A stretch of 41,673 nt of DNA from an uncultured Eubacteriales bacterium (GTDB lineage: Bacteria; Bacillota; Clostridia; Peptostreptococcales; Anaerovoracaceae), in NCBI GenBank assembly GCA_900545135.1, contig UQXL01000021.1, positions 1 through 41,673 on the forward strand, read 5' to 3'. The notes below the pieces were generated by a model. That model was not told the DNA's origin and ran no database searches. It worked only from the letters and a program-made list of their open reading frames with translations. Position numbers and translations under genes: made by a program. Positions 8,353 to 17,221 of this stretch are shown here, piece after piece (position 1 is the first letter of the stretch; each line of letters begins with the position of its first letter).

Positions 8353-8776
8353 TCCAGTAGACCTAACGAAACCAGAGCATAGAGAGCACTAAGCAGTTCC
8401 AAACACATGAGATCCTCTCGAACTATTGCATCGCATAACTTCCCTTTCAAAATAACTGCAAATTCCGGTTTCCGGCCGGCATCAGAACCGCACTCTGGAA
8501 ACAGCTGTAAACACTGGCCTCCATATTCCGAGCTCCGCAAAAGCCTCCTCTCGCTGAGCTGCTGCAAACGCCTGGGAATGCCTGCAAACAAGTTTACGGA
8601 CAAGTTTCGGCAAACATGCTTCAGTGTGTGGGATTCGGCGGGCAGCGGCGGAGCACTCCGTCTGGCAAGCTTAGGCCTACTGGCGGCGGCGAACTTCGGC
8701 GAACATGCTTCGGCGGGCGGGCGCAGCGAAGCACAACAGGCAAAGCGCAGTAGGCAAATAGTAAGCGCACCCATTA
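8353..8776. other. Intergenic stretch without a supported gene
   Basis: Both strands have open frames of 127-151 codons here, but their composition follows repeated words (CAAACA(A/T)G, TTCGGC, GGCGGC) and they match no family I recognise. From about 8560 to 8760 the sequence looks like another decayed tandem array with GCAAACAAGTTT / GGCAAACATGCTTC / GGCGAACATGCTTC words. I regard it as non-coding. Confidence 0.5.
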
Positions 8777-8825
8777 AAAGACCCCTTTGAAAGGTCTTAC
8801 ACAGCCTTTCAAAGGGGTTTTCTTA
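8777..8825. terminator. Bidirectional intrinsic terminator after rqcP
   Basis: CCCCTTTGAAAGG (8782-8794) pairs perfectly with CCTTTCAAAGGGG across a 10-base loop. It is flanked by AAAAGA on the left and TTTTCTT on the right, so it can act on both strands. It ends at the rqcP stop. Confidence 0.88.
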
Positions 8826-9062
8826 TACTATTTCGTACATTGACGCCGCGTCCTCTTTCTTGCACGATTCGCTTAAGACCAGGACTCGCGCCTGTATGGA
8901 GCTGTTGCCGAATTCTATTCGGATTATATCTCCCACATTGACCTCGGTTCCCGCCTTTGCCAGCTTATCGTTCACAAAGACTCTCCCCTGGTCGCAGGCT
9001 TCCTTGGCGACGGTACGTCTCTTTATAAGTCTTGAATTTTTTAAAAACTTGTCTATTCTCAT
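8823..9062 (-). CDS. rqcP: S4-domain RNA-binding protein RqcP (YabO/Hsp15-like)
   Basis: The 79-residue protein is essentially one S4 domain: MRIDKFLKNSRLIKRRT at the N-terminus, then DQGRVFVNDKLAKAGTEV and VGDIIRIEFG. RqcP binds the 50S subunit in ribosome-associated quality control and helps RqcH add alanine tails to stalled peptides. In Bacillus this gene (yabO) follows yabM and yabN (mazG). Here the same set is present with hup inserted, 22 bases upstream. The sporulation genes yabP and yabQ that often follow are absent; a terminator comes instead. Confidence 0.92.
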   Translation of the reverse strand: MRIDKFLKNSRLIKRRTVAKEACDQGRVFVNDKLAKAGTEVNVGDIIRIEFGNSSIQARVLVLSESCKKEDAASMYEIV

Positions 9063-9084
9063 CAGGTTCGTCTAAAATCGGAAC

Positions 9085-9363
9085 TTATTTATTTACAGCG
9101 TCCTTAAGAGCTTTTCCTGCCTTGAATACAGGAGCCTTAGCAGCTGCGATCTTGATGATTTCATCAGGCTTTCTAGGGTTTCTTCCCTGTCTTGCTTTTC
9201 TTTCTCTTGTTTCAAAAGTACCGAATCCGATCAGCTGTACTTTGTCTCCCTTTACCAGAGCTTCTTCAACGCTTGCGATAAGAGCGTTTACTGCAGCCTC
9301 TGCATCCTTCTTTGTAAAATTAGTTTTTTCTGCTACAGCAGCTACTAATTCAGCCTTGTTCAT
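9085..9363 (-). CDS. hup: HU-family DNA-binding protein
   Basis: Histone-like nucleoid protein of 92 residues, the standard HU length. It begins MNKAELVAAVAEKT, has GFGTFETRERKARQGRNP (the beta-arm region with the RNP tip) near 46-63 and ends with the amphipathic helix AGKALKDAVNK. HU bends DNA and binds cruciforms and kinks, which may matter in a genome with so many palindromic repeats, but that link is only inference. It is preceded by GGAGGAAATT and lies 37 bases after mazG on the same strand. Confidence 0.96.
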   Translation of the reverse strand: MNKAELVAAVAEKTNFTKKDAEAAVNALIASVEEALVKGDKVQLIGFGTFETRERKARQGRNPRKPDEIIKIAAAKAPVFKAGKALKDAVNK

Positions 9364-9400
9364 CTAAATTTCCTCCTTAAACATATTTTATGATGAATTA

Positions 9401-10240
9401 TCATCTTTTATTTTCCAGCTCTTTAGCCTCATCCCATAACTTGTCCATCTCTTCAAGGCTCATGTCCTCGAGCCGTCTGCCGCAATCCAGACTCTGCTCT
9501 TCCACATAAGCGAATCTCCTGATGAACTTGTCAGTAGTAAGTCTTAAAGCTTCTTCCGGGTCGACTTTCAGGAACCTGGCCGTATTGACCACGGAGAAAA
9601 GCAGATCTCCCAGTTCCTCTGTCACTGACGATAAATCTTGCTCGGCCGATTTATAAGCCTCTGTCAATTCTTCCGTTTCTTCCCTCACCTTGTCTATGGC
9701 GAAAGAAACGTCTGTCCAGTCAAAACCTACGTCAGCTGCCCTTTTCTGAACTTTAGCTGCTCTTGTCAGAGCCGGAAATGCACGTGGCACATTTTTCAGC
9801 CTTTCTGTTCTCGTTTGGCTTATGCTCTCCCATTCCTTGATATTATCCCATTTTTCAAGCACGTTGTCAATAGATTTTATCGTATTATTCGAGCTTTCTT
9901 CCAAAAAAATGTGGGGATGACGCCTTATCATCTTGTCACATTCTCTGTTTATGACGCTTTTTAAATCAAAACGGCCCTCTTCGTCAGCCAGATTGCTGTG
10001 AAAGACCACCTGGAGAGCCACGTCGCCCAGTTCTTCTTCCAGATTGTCATAATCGGAATTGTCTATAGCCTCGACCGCCTCGTATGCTTCCTCCAGCATG
10101 CAGCTTCTCAAGCTTTCATGGGTCTGGACCTTGTCCCAGGGACACTCTTTCCGCAGAACGCTTATTATTTCTTTTAATCTGGCCACGGCGCTTTCATCCG
10201 TTTCCGCAGAAATACCAAGGTAAGAATATTTATCTTTCAT
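9401..10240 (-). CDS. mazG: Nucleoside triphosphate pyrophosphohydrolase MazG
   Basis: Hydrolyses nucleoside triphosphates to monophosphates and pyrophosphate, for pool cleaning. The 279 residues contain two MazG repeats. The first starts LRKECPWDKVQTHESLRSCMLEEAYE and has EEELGDVALQVVFHS and the RRHPHIF segment. The second, near 190-260, has EETEELTEA and EELGDLLFSVVN. The EExxE and ExxD metal-binding patterns are intact in both. In Bacillus the homologue YabN carries an extra methylase domain that is missing here. The gene begins 13 bases after the flippase stop. Confidence 0.95.
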   Translation of the reverse strand: MKDKYSYLGISAETDESAVARLKEIISVLRKECPWDKVQTHESLRSCMLEEAYEAVEAIDNSDYDNLEEELGDVALQVVFHSNLADEEGRFDLKSVINRECDKMIRRHPHIFLEESSNNTIKSIDNVLEKWDNIKEWESISQTRTERLKNVPRAFPALTRAAKVQKRAADVGFDWTDVSFAIDKVREETEELTEAYKSAEQDLSSVTEELGDLLFSVVNTARFLKVDPEEALRLTTDKFIRRFAYVEEQSLDCGRRLEDMSLEEMDKLWDEAKELENKR

Positions 10241-10253
10241 TGCAAGTTTTCCT

Positions 10254-11861
10254 CTATTTTATAAATTTATCCAAGATTTTAGCCAATTTATATCCGCCGG
10301 GTATCCTCTCTATTTCTTCCTTCGTGATAGCTCTGAGTCCCAGTATGAGAACGCCGTATACTATTATTCCTATCAATATGGCGATCATCGTCGCCATGGT
10401 ATTGCTTTCGAGAACCATGTAGATGAGCTTATATGAAGCGAAAGCGCATATTCCCATTATGAGGGAAGCTGCCGTCGGCTTGACAAATGCCAGGCTCATG
10501 TTGACTCTGGTTCCTGTGTATTTTATCACAGCCTGCATATTGAGAACGAGAGCCACGGCGTATACGAAGATGGAGCCTATGGCCGCGCCTTTTATATTCA
10601 AAGCCGGTATTGCGACTAAAATATACGTCAGCACCACTTTTCCCACTGCTCCTATGGCCATATTCTTTACCGGAATCATCTGCTTATTTATCGCCTGGAG
10701 GATGCCTGTAGTGGTCTGCAGGACTGACATGAGAGCCACGCTTATGCACATTATCATGAGCGTCGGAGCCGCGCTGGCCACTCCGGCAGGTTCTTTAGGA
10801 AACAACAGCAGCAATATCGGTTCCGCCAGAGCCATTATCCCTATGGCGCACGGCATGCCGATTATCATGCTTGCCCTTATTCCCAGATTGACATTTTCGT
10901 GAACTTCATTTTTCTGACCTATTCTGAAAGCACCGGCCACTGCGGGAACCATAGCTATGGCCACTGACTGGGTTATGACCTGGGGCAGACCTACCATCGT
11001 GTTGCAGTATCCGCTCAGCTGTCCCCATAGTATTCTCGCCTCATCTATGGAGAATCCCCCGTCCAGCAGTCTCCTGGTTACCAGCATGCTGTCCGCGGCG
11101 TTTACCAGCGGCAGAATGGATGAACCTATAGTTATAGGAACTGCTATGATGAGTATCTGCTTTATTATGGATTTGCTGCTTTCCCGCGCTCCGTGGCTGC
11201 GATTTTTCTTTATGTTGTAGTTTATTACTTTTTTGCTCATAAAATATATGAGAACTATGACCAGCAATCCTGCTACTGAGCCGGCTGTAGCTCCGAAAGT
11301 CGCTCCGGCCGCGGCTGAATCCAGTGATACATCGAGCAATGCATAAGCCAGCGCAAGACCTACGCCTACTCTGAATATCTGTTCAACAAACTGGGATACC
11401 GCGGTAGGGTTCATGTTCTGCCGTCCCTGGAAATATCCGCGGAACGCTGACATTACCGGCACGAAGATCAGTGCCGGTGCTATGGCCTTGAGCGGTTTCA
11501 ATGCTCCCATGTCTCCTATGACATGTTCTGAAATGAATTCCGCGCCGAAGTAACATACAGCGAAAGAAAACAAACCTATAAAGAACAGCATCCAGCCGGA
11601 AACTTTAAATACTCTGTGCGCCCCCTCGTAATCCTTAAGCGCTATCTTTTCCGATACCAGCCTGGAAATGGCCACCGGTATGCCCGCTGTGGCGATGACC
11701 AAAAACAGCGAATACAACGGATAAGCATATCCGTAGTAGGCCATTCCCTCTTCACCTATCAGCGCCTGAAGCGGTATCCTGAAAAAAGCGCCCAGAAGCT
11801 TTACCATCAGTCCTGCTATGCCCAGAACTGCCGCCCCTCTCAAAATCTTATTACCTGACAT
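10254..11861 (-). CDS. Polysaccharide/lipid II flippase-like membrane protein (MurJ/SpoVB family, YabM-like)
   Basis: A 535-residue MVF/MATE-fold protein with about 14 hydrophobic segments. It begins GNKILRGAAVLGIAGLMVKLLGAF and has FRIPLQALIG, YFQGRQNMNPTAVSQFVEQIFRV and GLPQVITQS, typical of the SpoVB/YabM branch. Family members flip lipid-linked peptidoglycan or polysaccharide precursors. The mazG and rqcP neighbours match the Bacillus yabM-yabN-yabO order. The start is supported by AAGGA 9 bases upstream. Whether it serves vegetative wall synthesis or the spore cortex cannot be told from sequence. Confidence 0.92.
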   Translation of the reverse strand: MSGNKILRGAAVLGIAGLMVKLLGAFFRIPLQALIGEEGMAYYGYAYPLYSLFLVIATAGIPVAISRLVSEKIALKDYEGAHRVFKVSGWMLFFIGLFSFAVCYFGAEFISEHVIGDMGALKPLKAIAPALIFVPVMSAFRGYFQGRQNMNPTAVSQFVEQIFRVGVGLALAYALLDVSLDSAAAGATFGATAGSVAGLLVIVLIYFMSKKVINYNIKKNRSHGARESSKSIIKQILIIAVPITIGSSILPLVNAADSMLVTRRLLDGGFSIDEARILWGQLSGYCNTMVGLPQVITQSVAIAMVPAVAGAFRIGQKNEVHENVNLGIRASMIIGMPCAIGIMALAEPILLLLFPKEPAGVASAAPTLMIMCISVALMSVLQTTTGILQAINKQMIPVKNMAIGAVGKVVLTYILVAIPALNIKGAAIGSIFVYAVALVLNMQAVIKYTGTRVNMSLAFVKPTAASLIMGICAFASYKLIYMVLESNTMATMIAILIGIIVYGVLILGLRAITKEEIERIPGGYKLAKILDKFIK

Positions 11862-11898
11862 TCTCTAATGTCCTTTCCTTTTTATAGCTCAGTGTCTT

Positions 11899-13188
11899 TT
11901 ATAACTCTGACAAAATCCTTGCAGTGGCCCGTTCAGCCTCAGAAATCGTCTTTTCTATATCTATCGTAGTGTATTGTCCGTTTTCATACAGCACTCTGCC
12001 GTCAACCATCGTCATCACCACGTCGCTGCCGGAAGCAGAGTAGACTAGGTTGTTCTTCAGATCATGGACAGGATGCATATGCGGTCCCGAAATATCCAGA
12101 ACTATGATATCAGCTTTCGCTCCCTGTCTGATTACTCCGCAGTCGTCTCTTCCCTGCGATGACGCGCCGCACAAAGTGGCGGCTTTCAGAGTCTCAGACG
12201 GTGAGATCACCCTAGGATCGCTGAAATGCACTTTAGGAGCAATGGCGAACAGTTTCATTTCCTCTATGAAGTTGAGGCTGTTGTTGCTTGCCGTGCTGTC
12301 CGTTCCTATCGCGACATTTATATTATTATTCAGAAGTTTCGGAATGTTGCACACTCCGCTGGCTAATTTTAAATTGCTGGCGGGATTTGAGGCCACCGTC
12401 ACATTCTTTTCTCTGAGGATTTCAAAATCATTTCCCTCTATCCAGACACAGTGAGCAGCCGTCGTCGGTACGTCGAAAAATCCCAGTTCGCTGAAATATT
12501 CCACAGGAGTCTTGCCGCCGTGTCTGGCCTTACATTCTTCATGCTCCAGCTTTGTCTCAGAAACGTGAACATGCGCTCTCAGACCGTTTTGTCTGGCATA
12601 ATCCGCCACAGCGCTTACTGCCAGATGATTGGAAGTGTATTCTCCGTGAATACTGGCGTCGATCTTTATTCTTCCGTCGCAGGCGTTATGGTATTCTTCA
12701 AATGCATGTTCCATCTCCTGAAAAGACGGAAGCTTGCGCACGTCGCTGTCGTCGAAATTGACTATCGCCCTTGAGAGATTGGCTTTAACACCGCTGTCGA
12801 TAACGGCTTTTGCCATATCGTCCATAAAATAATACATTTCCGTCGATGAAACTATGCCAAAGCGCAGCGATTCAGCATAGGAAAGCATAGTTCCCCAGTA
12901 TATGGCGTCTCCCGTGAGCTTATCTTCAAAAGGAAATATTTTTTTGTTGAGCCAGTCCTGCAGAGCTAAATTTTCTCCGTAGCCGCGCATCAGCGACATT
13001 GGTGAATGGGCATGGGAATTGTAAAATCCGGGCATAAGCAATTTGCCTTTTCCGTCATATTCTCTGCCGAAATCTCCCTGCGGCTTTTCCTTGCCGATAT
13101 ATGAAATCTTATCATTTTCGACAGCTACATACATGTCTCTTTGGATTTCTGTATTTTCATCCAAAATAGTGATATTTTTAAAAATCAT
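11899..13188 (-). CDS. Metal-dependent amidohydrolase, MtaD/SsnA-type adenosine-derivative deaminase
   Basis: A 429-residue cytosolic deaminase of the ATZ/TRZ branch, most like 5-methylthioadenosine/S-adenosylhomocysteine deaminases. The metal site is visible: HAH at 59-61, HVHVSET in the middle, AAHCVW and IGTDSTASNN. The family PMSLMRGYGE segment follows HAH. I chose the ATG at 13188 with ACGGAGAAAACC upstream; the open frame continues 13 codons further but without a ribosome site. It lies after the importer/PsuG-like operon, separated by a terminator, so it may be transcribed on its own. A nucleoside-salvage role would fit both units, but the exact substrate is not determined. Confidence 0.85.
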   Translation of the reverse strand: MIFKNITILDENTEIQRDMYVAVENDKISYIGKEKPQGDFGREYDGKGKLLMPGFYNSHAHSPMSLMRGYGENLALQDWLNKKIFPFEDKLTGDAIYWGTMLSYAESLRFGIVSSTEMYYFMDDMAKAVIDSGVKANLSRAIVNFDDSDVRKLPSFQEMEHAFEEYHNACDGRIKIDASIHGEYTSNHLAVSAVADYARQNGLRAHVHVSETKLEHEECKARHGGKTPVEYFSELGFFDVPTTAAHCVWIEGNDFEILREKNVTVASNPASNLKLASGVCNIPKLLNNNINVAIGTDSTASNNSLNFIEEMKLFAIAPKVHFSDPRVISPSETLKAATLCGASSQGRDDCGVIRQGAKADIIVLDISGPHMHPVHDLKNNLVYSASGSDVVMTMVDGRVLYENGQYTTIDIEKTISEAERATARILSEL

Positions 13189-13374
13189 GGTTTTCTCCGT
13201 AAGCGTTTGCTGTAAAACAGCATTCAATATGAACAGTTTCTAAACATTTGACATTTTATTTTATCACACCTTTGCAAGTTTTTCCATGTATTTTAGGTAT
13301 ATTTTCGTTGTAATGAATGCCGCAACGGATACCAGCTATATCTTTTTTTCCAAAGGACGCGCCGATTCCATGTA

Positions 13375-13406
13375 AAAAGGCGGGAGTTTACCCGCCTTTA
13401 AATTTT
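13375..13406. terminator. Intrinsic terminator after the importer/PsuG-like operon
   Basis: AAAGGCGGG and CCCGCCTTT pair around the loop AGTTTA (13376-13399), with AAATTTT on the right and TTTACATGG on the minus-strand exit. It sits 10 bases after the stop of the PsuG-like gene. Confidence 0.8.
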
Positions 13407-13415
13407 GAAAAGTCT

Positions 13416-14243
13416 CTACAGCTCTTGAGCCAGTTTTATGTTTTCTATAAAAGACCTGAGCTGTATTTTAGATGAATATCCGTCTGTCAGCCTGTCGATT
13501 TCTGAATTCACCGCCGGATGATAAAATTCTCCCCGCTGTTCTGCCTGTTTCCCTGCGCTTATCGCTTCGGCAAGAATATTTTTATCAATTATTCTTTTGC
13601 TTTCAGGTATCTCGTTTATAATCAGCAGCGGAGCTGCGGTTTTTTTCAGCTTTGACAGCGACGGCAATGACAGAGGCTCGTCTATGAACACATAGCCTGT
13701 ACATTCCTCTGAAGCTGCGCTCACGACTTGCGCGCCGCGGCTTGTGAGCCATTCCATAGTTGCAGCTCTGTCAAGCATGTCTTTCGGTCCCGTCGATATG
13801 AGAATCACTCCCGAATTCAAAATGCCGGGAAGATCCGGACATAGTTCCTCTCCTTTGATATCTCCTATGCCTCCCATTCCAGCGGTGACGGCGGCTTCAA
13901 TGTTTTTTCTCCGGCATATTTCCATAGTCGCAGAAGCTGTCAAAGCAGCCGTTTTTCCCTGAAAAACAGCTTCGTCGAGAGTCCGGGCATCTACGCGCAA
14001 TACATTTTTCAGATTATCGCTCTTTATATCTGATCTTATGCGCAGATACTCATCTATACCGCCTGTCTTTATTTGACCGTTTTCAAGCCACACCACATGC
14101 GGCTCACGGCCGTCATGTCTTACACGGAATTCTTCGCCGCGCGGCGTGCCCCCGAAAGCCTCCATCCATTCCTGTCTTATCTCTTCGTTGGTCAAAGAGG
14201 CCAGTCCGTGGGTAAGCAGCGCTGTTTCAGCGAGAAATTTCAT
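13416..14243 (-). CDS. Divergent pseudouridine-5'-phosphate glycosidase (PsuG-like)
   Basis: The 275-residue protein follows the PsuG/IndA layout: LAETALLTHGL at the N-terminus (PsuG has ALESTIISHG), TASATMEICRRKNIEAAVTAG then GMGGI, CPDLPGIL, STGPKDMLD, and a C-terminal ENIKLAQEL. By hand alignment to E. coli PsuG the catalytic Glu31 maps to E6, the metal ligand Asp149 to D137, and the Schiff-base Lys166 to K154. Lys93 appears to be Arg83. It is shorter (275 versus 312). PsuG splits pseudouridine 5'-phosphate to uracil and ribose 5-phosphate. This protein may act on a related C- or N-nucleotide. Its ATG overlaps the binding-protein stop (TAATG), so it is translationally coupled to an importer. 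Confidence 0.75.
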   Translation of the reverse strand: MKFLAETALLTHGLASLTNEEIRQEWMEAFGGTPRGEEFRVRHDGREPHVVWLENGQIKTGGIDEYLRIRSDIKSDNLKNVLRVDARTLDEAVFQGKTAALTASATMEICRRKNIEAAVTAGMGGIGDIKGEELCPDLPGILNSGVILISTGPKDMLDRAATMEWLTSRGAQVVSAASEECTGYVFIDEPLSLPSLSKLKKTAAPLLIINEIPESKRIIDKNILAEAISAGKQAEQRGEFYHPAVNSEIDRLTDGYSSKIQLRSFIENIKLAQEL

Positions 14244-15310
14244 TATTTCCAGCCTTCCATATCAGCTACGTTATCCTGGGTCACAAGTGTAAGCGGCAGA
14301 TAGAGAGGCGCGTCATAGCTTCCGCCCTGCGCCAGATTCATTGCCATGGAAATAGCAGCCTTAGTATAAATTGCGCTGGAATATGTCATCGATCCCATCA
14401 TGGTCTTGTCTTCAATGGCTGCCTTTGCGTCGGAAGTATAGTCTACGCCATATACGTAAACTCCTTCTATTCCCATTTCATTGAGAGCCTGTACGGCGGC
14501 AAGGGCAAGATTGTCATTGCAGGCAAAGATAGCTTTGACGTCAGGGTTTGCCGTCATTATATCTTTCGTAGCCTCGTAAGCAGTATCCGTATCCCAGTTG
14601 CAGTCCTGGCTTGCTACCAGTTCTATGCCTTCATTCTCAGCAAAGACGTCTTCCGCACCTTTTACTCTGCCTTCACTCTGGGCGGCTCCTGCCAGTCCCT
14701 CAAGAATAGCGACCTGACCTTCACCGTCTAATCTTTCAACTATGTCTTTTGCCACGGTTTGACCTTGTTCCTCAAAGTTTACCGTTATCTTTGCATCCAG
14801 GTGGCCTCCTGCATCAGCAAGAGCAGCTTCATCAACTCCAGGGCCGAGGTTGATCACCTTTATGTCTTTCTCATTGGCGGCTACGATGCCAGGTATCAGG
14901 TTGGTTCCGTTGATAGGTGAAAGGATTATAACATCAAAATCCATTCCGACCATGGTATTCAAAGCGTCCAGCTGTCCCTCTGCGTCATCTTCAGCTGATG
15001 CCTCAAATACTTCGATATCCAGTTCAGCGGCTTCAGCGGCCTCTTCGTATCTGGTCTTCATAGTTCCCCAGAACTCGTTGGAAGTCGAACTGATAAGCAC
15101 GCCTACTTTTTCGCCCTGACTCTTTTCAGGGACTTCACCTAATTGTTCATTCATGGACTTCTCAACGTCAGCAAGCATTTGTTCCACCTTGGATGTAGCT
15201 TCCTGTCCCTCATCCTTATTATCTCCGGTCTTGTCCGAATCTCCGGAACATCCTGCCAAAAGCGCCGCCATCATTGCCACGCTCAGAAGCATTGCAAGTA
15301 ATTTTTTCAT
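14243..15310 (-). CDS. Sugar/nucleoside ABC transporter substrate-binding lipoprotein (RbsB-like)
   Basis: A 355-residue solute-binding lipoprotein. The signal has a KK start, a hydrophobic core and lipobox LLAGC with Cys21. An acidic, Lys-rich linker follows to about residue 60. The body resembles periplasmic-binding family 4: KVGVLISSTSNEFWGTM, DVIILSPINGTNLIPGI, QVAILEGLAGAAQSEGR, and AIFACNDNLALAAVQAL. RBS AGGAGG is 6 bases from the ATG, and the ATG overlaps the permease stop as ATGA. The ligand is unknown, but coupling to a PsuG-like enzyme suggests a pentose-containing compound. Confidence 0.9.
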   Translation of the reverse strand: MKKLLAMLLSVAMMAALLAGCSGDSDKTGDNKDEGQEATSKVEQMLADVEKSMNEQLGEVPEKSQGEKVGVLISSTSNEFWGTMKTRYEEAAEAAELDIEVFEASAEDDAEGQLDALNTMVGMDFDVIILSPINGTNLIPGIVAANEKDIKVINLGPGVDEAALADAGGHLDAKITVNFEEQGQTVAKDIVERLDGEGQVAILEGLAGAAQSEGRVKGAEDVFAENEGIELVASQDCNWDTDTAYEATKDIMTANPDVKAIFACNDNLALAAVQALNEMGIEGVYVYGVDYTSDAKAAIEDKTMMGSMTYSSAIYTKAAISMAMNLAQGGSYDAPLYLPLTLVTQDNVADMEGWK

Positions 15311-16359
15311 TTTGTCCTCCTTTTTTTGTCGGCTGTAGTTTTATTATTTTTAATCCTTATTCCTGAAACGAGAACGGAAACAAGGAGCAAAAAACCTGTT
15401 ATCCATTGCTGATAATCTGACGGTACGCTCATTAACGTCAGACCGTTTCTTATCATCCCCAAAATTATGATCGCCAGAACAGTGCCCCCTATGCAGGCTT
15501 TGCCTCCAGTTATCGGAGTTCCTCCCATCGCAGCTGCAGTTATCGCATCCAGTTCCATGTTCAGTCCTGCATTTGGTTCCGCTGAATTGAGTCTCGCCGT
15601 AATTATCACGGCTGTCACAGCGGCGGCCAGTCCCATTACCGCCTGAACGCTTACTCTGTATTTTACTGTATTCACACCGCATTTGCGGAGAGCCTCTTCA
15701 TTGCTTCCGATTGTTTTTATACTGCTTCCCCATCTCGACTTTGACATGGCTATTGCCGCCGCTATCGCTGTCAAAGCCGCTAAATAGACTGAAAGCTGTA
15801 TGCCTCCCAGCCTGCCGGTGCCTATGAACATAAATTCAGCTCCGAAGCGCGTAATCGGCCGTCCGTCGGTTATGATCAGAGACAGACCGCGCAGCATTCC
15901 GCTCATCGCCAGTGTTATTATGAAAAAGCTTATCTTAGTATAATGAATCAGCAGCCCGTTGGCAATGCCGGCCACTATGCCTATCATCAGTCCCGCGGCG
16001 ACCGCCGCAGGGATGCCTGCTCCTGCATGGAGCAGATATGCTGTTATGACGCCGGCCAGCGACACTATGGAGCCGGCTGAAAGATCCATCACCCCCGAAG
16101 CCATGATCACTGTCATTCCGACAGCAACTATAAGCCTGTATCCGCAGGCGTCTGCTATGTTGATAAAATTGCCTATCGTTAAAAAGTACTCGCTCTGAAT
16201 ACTCAAAACAATGCCGAGCAAAATTATCACGGCTCCCAGAAACAGCTGCTGGCTGTACTTACTCAAGGTATGCCTGATTTCTAAACGCTTCCTCCCTTTT
16301 TGCTCTGCCGCAGCGCTGGCCGTTTGGTTTTTTTTCGTCCTGTCTCCATCAATTTTCAT
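15307..16359 (-). CDS. Sugar-type ABC transporter permease (RbsC-like)
   Basis: A 350-residue integral membrane protein of the BPD_transp_2 type used by CUT2 sugar and nucleoside importers. There are about 9-10 hydrophobic segments. The family pattern is visible in VGMTVIMASGVMDLSAGSIVSLAG, in the cytoplasmic SNEEALRKCGVN (coupling to the ATPase) and in MGGTPITGGKACIGGT. The first 25 residues are charged and polar. I took the ATG at 16359; a TTG nine bases upstream is too close to the Shine-Dalgarno AAGGAA. It overlaps the ATPase gene by 11 bases and the binding-protein gene by 4. Confidence 0.92.
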   Translation of the reverse strand: MKIDGDRTKKNQTASAAAEQKGRKRLEIRHTLSKYSQQLFLGAVIILLGIVLSIQSEYFLTIGNFINIADACGYRLIVAVGMTVIMASGVMDLSAGSIVSLAGVITAYLLHAGAGIPAAVAAGLMIGIVAGIANGLLIHYTKISFFIITLAMSGMLRGLSLIITDGRPITRFGAEFMFIGTGRLGGIQLSVYLAALTAIAAAIAMSKSRWGSSIKTIGSNEEALRKCGVNTVKYRVSVQAVMGLAAAVTAVIITARLNSAEPNAGLNMELDAITAAAMGGTPITGGKACIGGTVLAIIILGMIRNGLTLMSVPSDYQQWITGFLLLVSVLVSGIRIKNNKTTADKKRRTK

Positions 16360-17116
16360 GCCGCGCAAGTTCCTTTTCTTTGCCTACGATCTGGGCATGC
16401 AGTTTTTCCGGACTGCTGTCCTTAGTCTCAAAAGTATCTATAAATACTCCATTTTCAAGTACGGCCACTCTGTCTGCTATATCAAATACCTGAAACAGAT
16501 TATGGCTTATCAGTATCACTGTCTTTCCTGACTCTTTCAAATTCCTGAATAATTCCATGGTCTTGTAAGTCTCCCTCATTCCCATGGCGGAAGTCGGCTC
16601 GTCAAATATAACGATACTGCAGTCCATGTCTATAGCTCTGGCTATGGCGAGGGCTTGTCTCTGCCCTCCTGACAGGCTTCCCGCCGGGACATCTATATCG
16701 GGAATATTTATTCCGAGCCTGCTGAGAAGCTCGAGAGTGTTTTTTCTCATCTTATTCTTATCGAGAAAAACTTTTCCCCTTGTGATTTCACGTCCGAGAA
16801 AGATATTTTCCCAGCAGTTTTTAAGGTCGTCCAAAGCCAAATCCTGATAGACGGTCGCTATCTTTCCTTTTTTTATCGCACTGCTGCTGTTGAAAAAGTC
16901 CGTGTTTTCACCATTTATCAGCAAGCTGCCCGAATCCGGCTTTATATTTCCCGAAATTATCTTGGCAAGAGTGCTCTTGCCCGAACCGTTATCTCCGACG
17001 ATGGCCGTAACTTCTCCTGCTCTTGCTTCAAAGGACGCACCTTTCAGAGCCTGTATACTGCCGAAATTCTTATATATTTCTTTAAGTTCTATAGTTGCTA
17101 TCTGTTGATTTTTCAT
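16349..17116 (-). CDS. Sugar-type ABC transporter ATP-binding protein, single domain
   Basis: A 255-residue ATPase with Walker A GDNGSGKST, signature SGGQRQALA and Walker B IVIFDEPTSA. The best match by pattern is the CUT2 group (RbsA, FrcA). RbsA-type proteins carry two ABC domains in about 500 residues, while this one has a single domain like FrcA, so it should act as a homodimer. I chose the ATG at 17116, with AGGA about 10 bases upstream; the frame is open 21 codons further without support. It is first in the operon ATPase-permease-binding protein-PsuG-like. Confidence 0.9.
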   Translation of the reverse strand: MKNQQIATIELKEIYKNFGSIQALKGASFEARAGEVTAIVGDNGSGKSTLAKIISGNIKPDSGSLLINGENTDFFNSSSAIKKGKIATVYQDLALDDLKNCWENIFLGREITRGKVFLDKNKMRKNTLELLSRLGINIPDIDVPAGSLSGGQRQALAIARAIDMDCSIVIFDEPTSAMGMRETYKTMELFRNLKESGKTVILISHNLFQVFDIADRVAVLENGVFIDTFETKDSSPEKLHAQIVGKEKELARHEN

Positions 17117-17192
17117 CAGTTTCACATCCTGTTTGCGAACTTTTTGTCTTGACTCATAGATCATACGAAAACTATACATGATTTACACAAAA

Positions 17193-17221
17193 ATTATACT
17201 CCCGGTATGTTATATAATAAA
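17193..17221 (-). promoter_or_regulatory. Possible promoter of the importer operon
   Basis: On the minus strand a perfect TATAAT (17198-17193) lies about 77 bases before the ATPase ATG. The -35 region at about 17 bases spacing is a poor match (TTTATT). Between this and spoVT (17222-17426) I see only AT-rich sequence and no gene. Confidence 0.45.

Noticed and set aside
8319..8790. Open frames of 127 and 151 codons on opposite strands
   Set aside because: The sequence is repeat-derived, partly inside a hairpin module, and matches no family on either strand.
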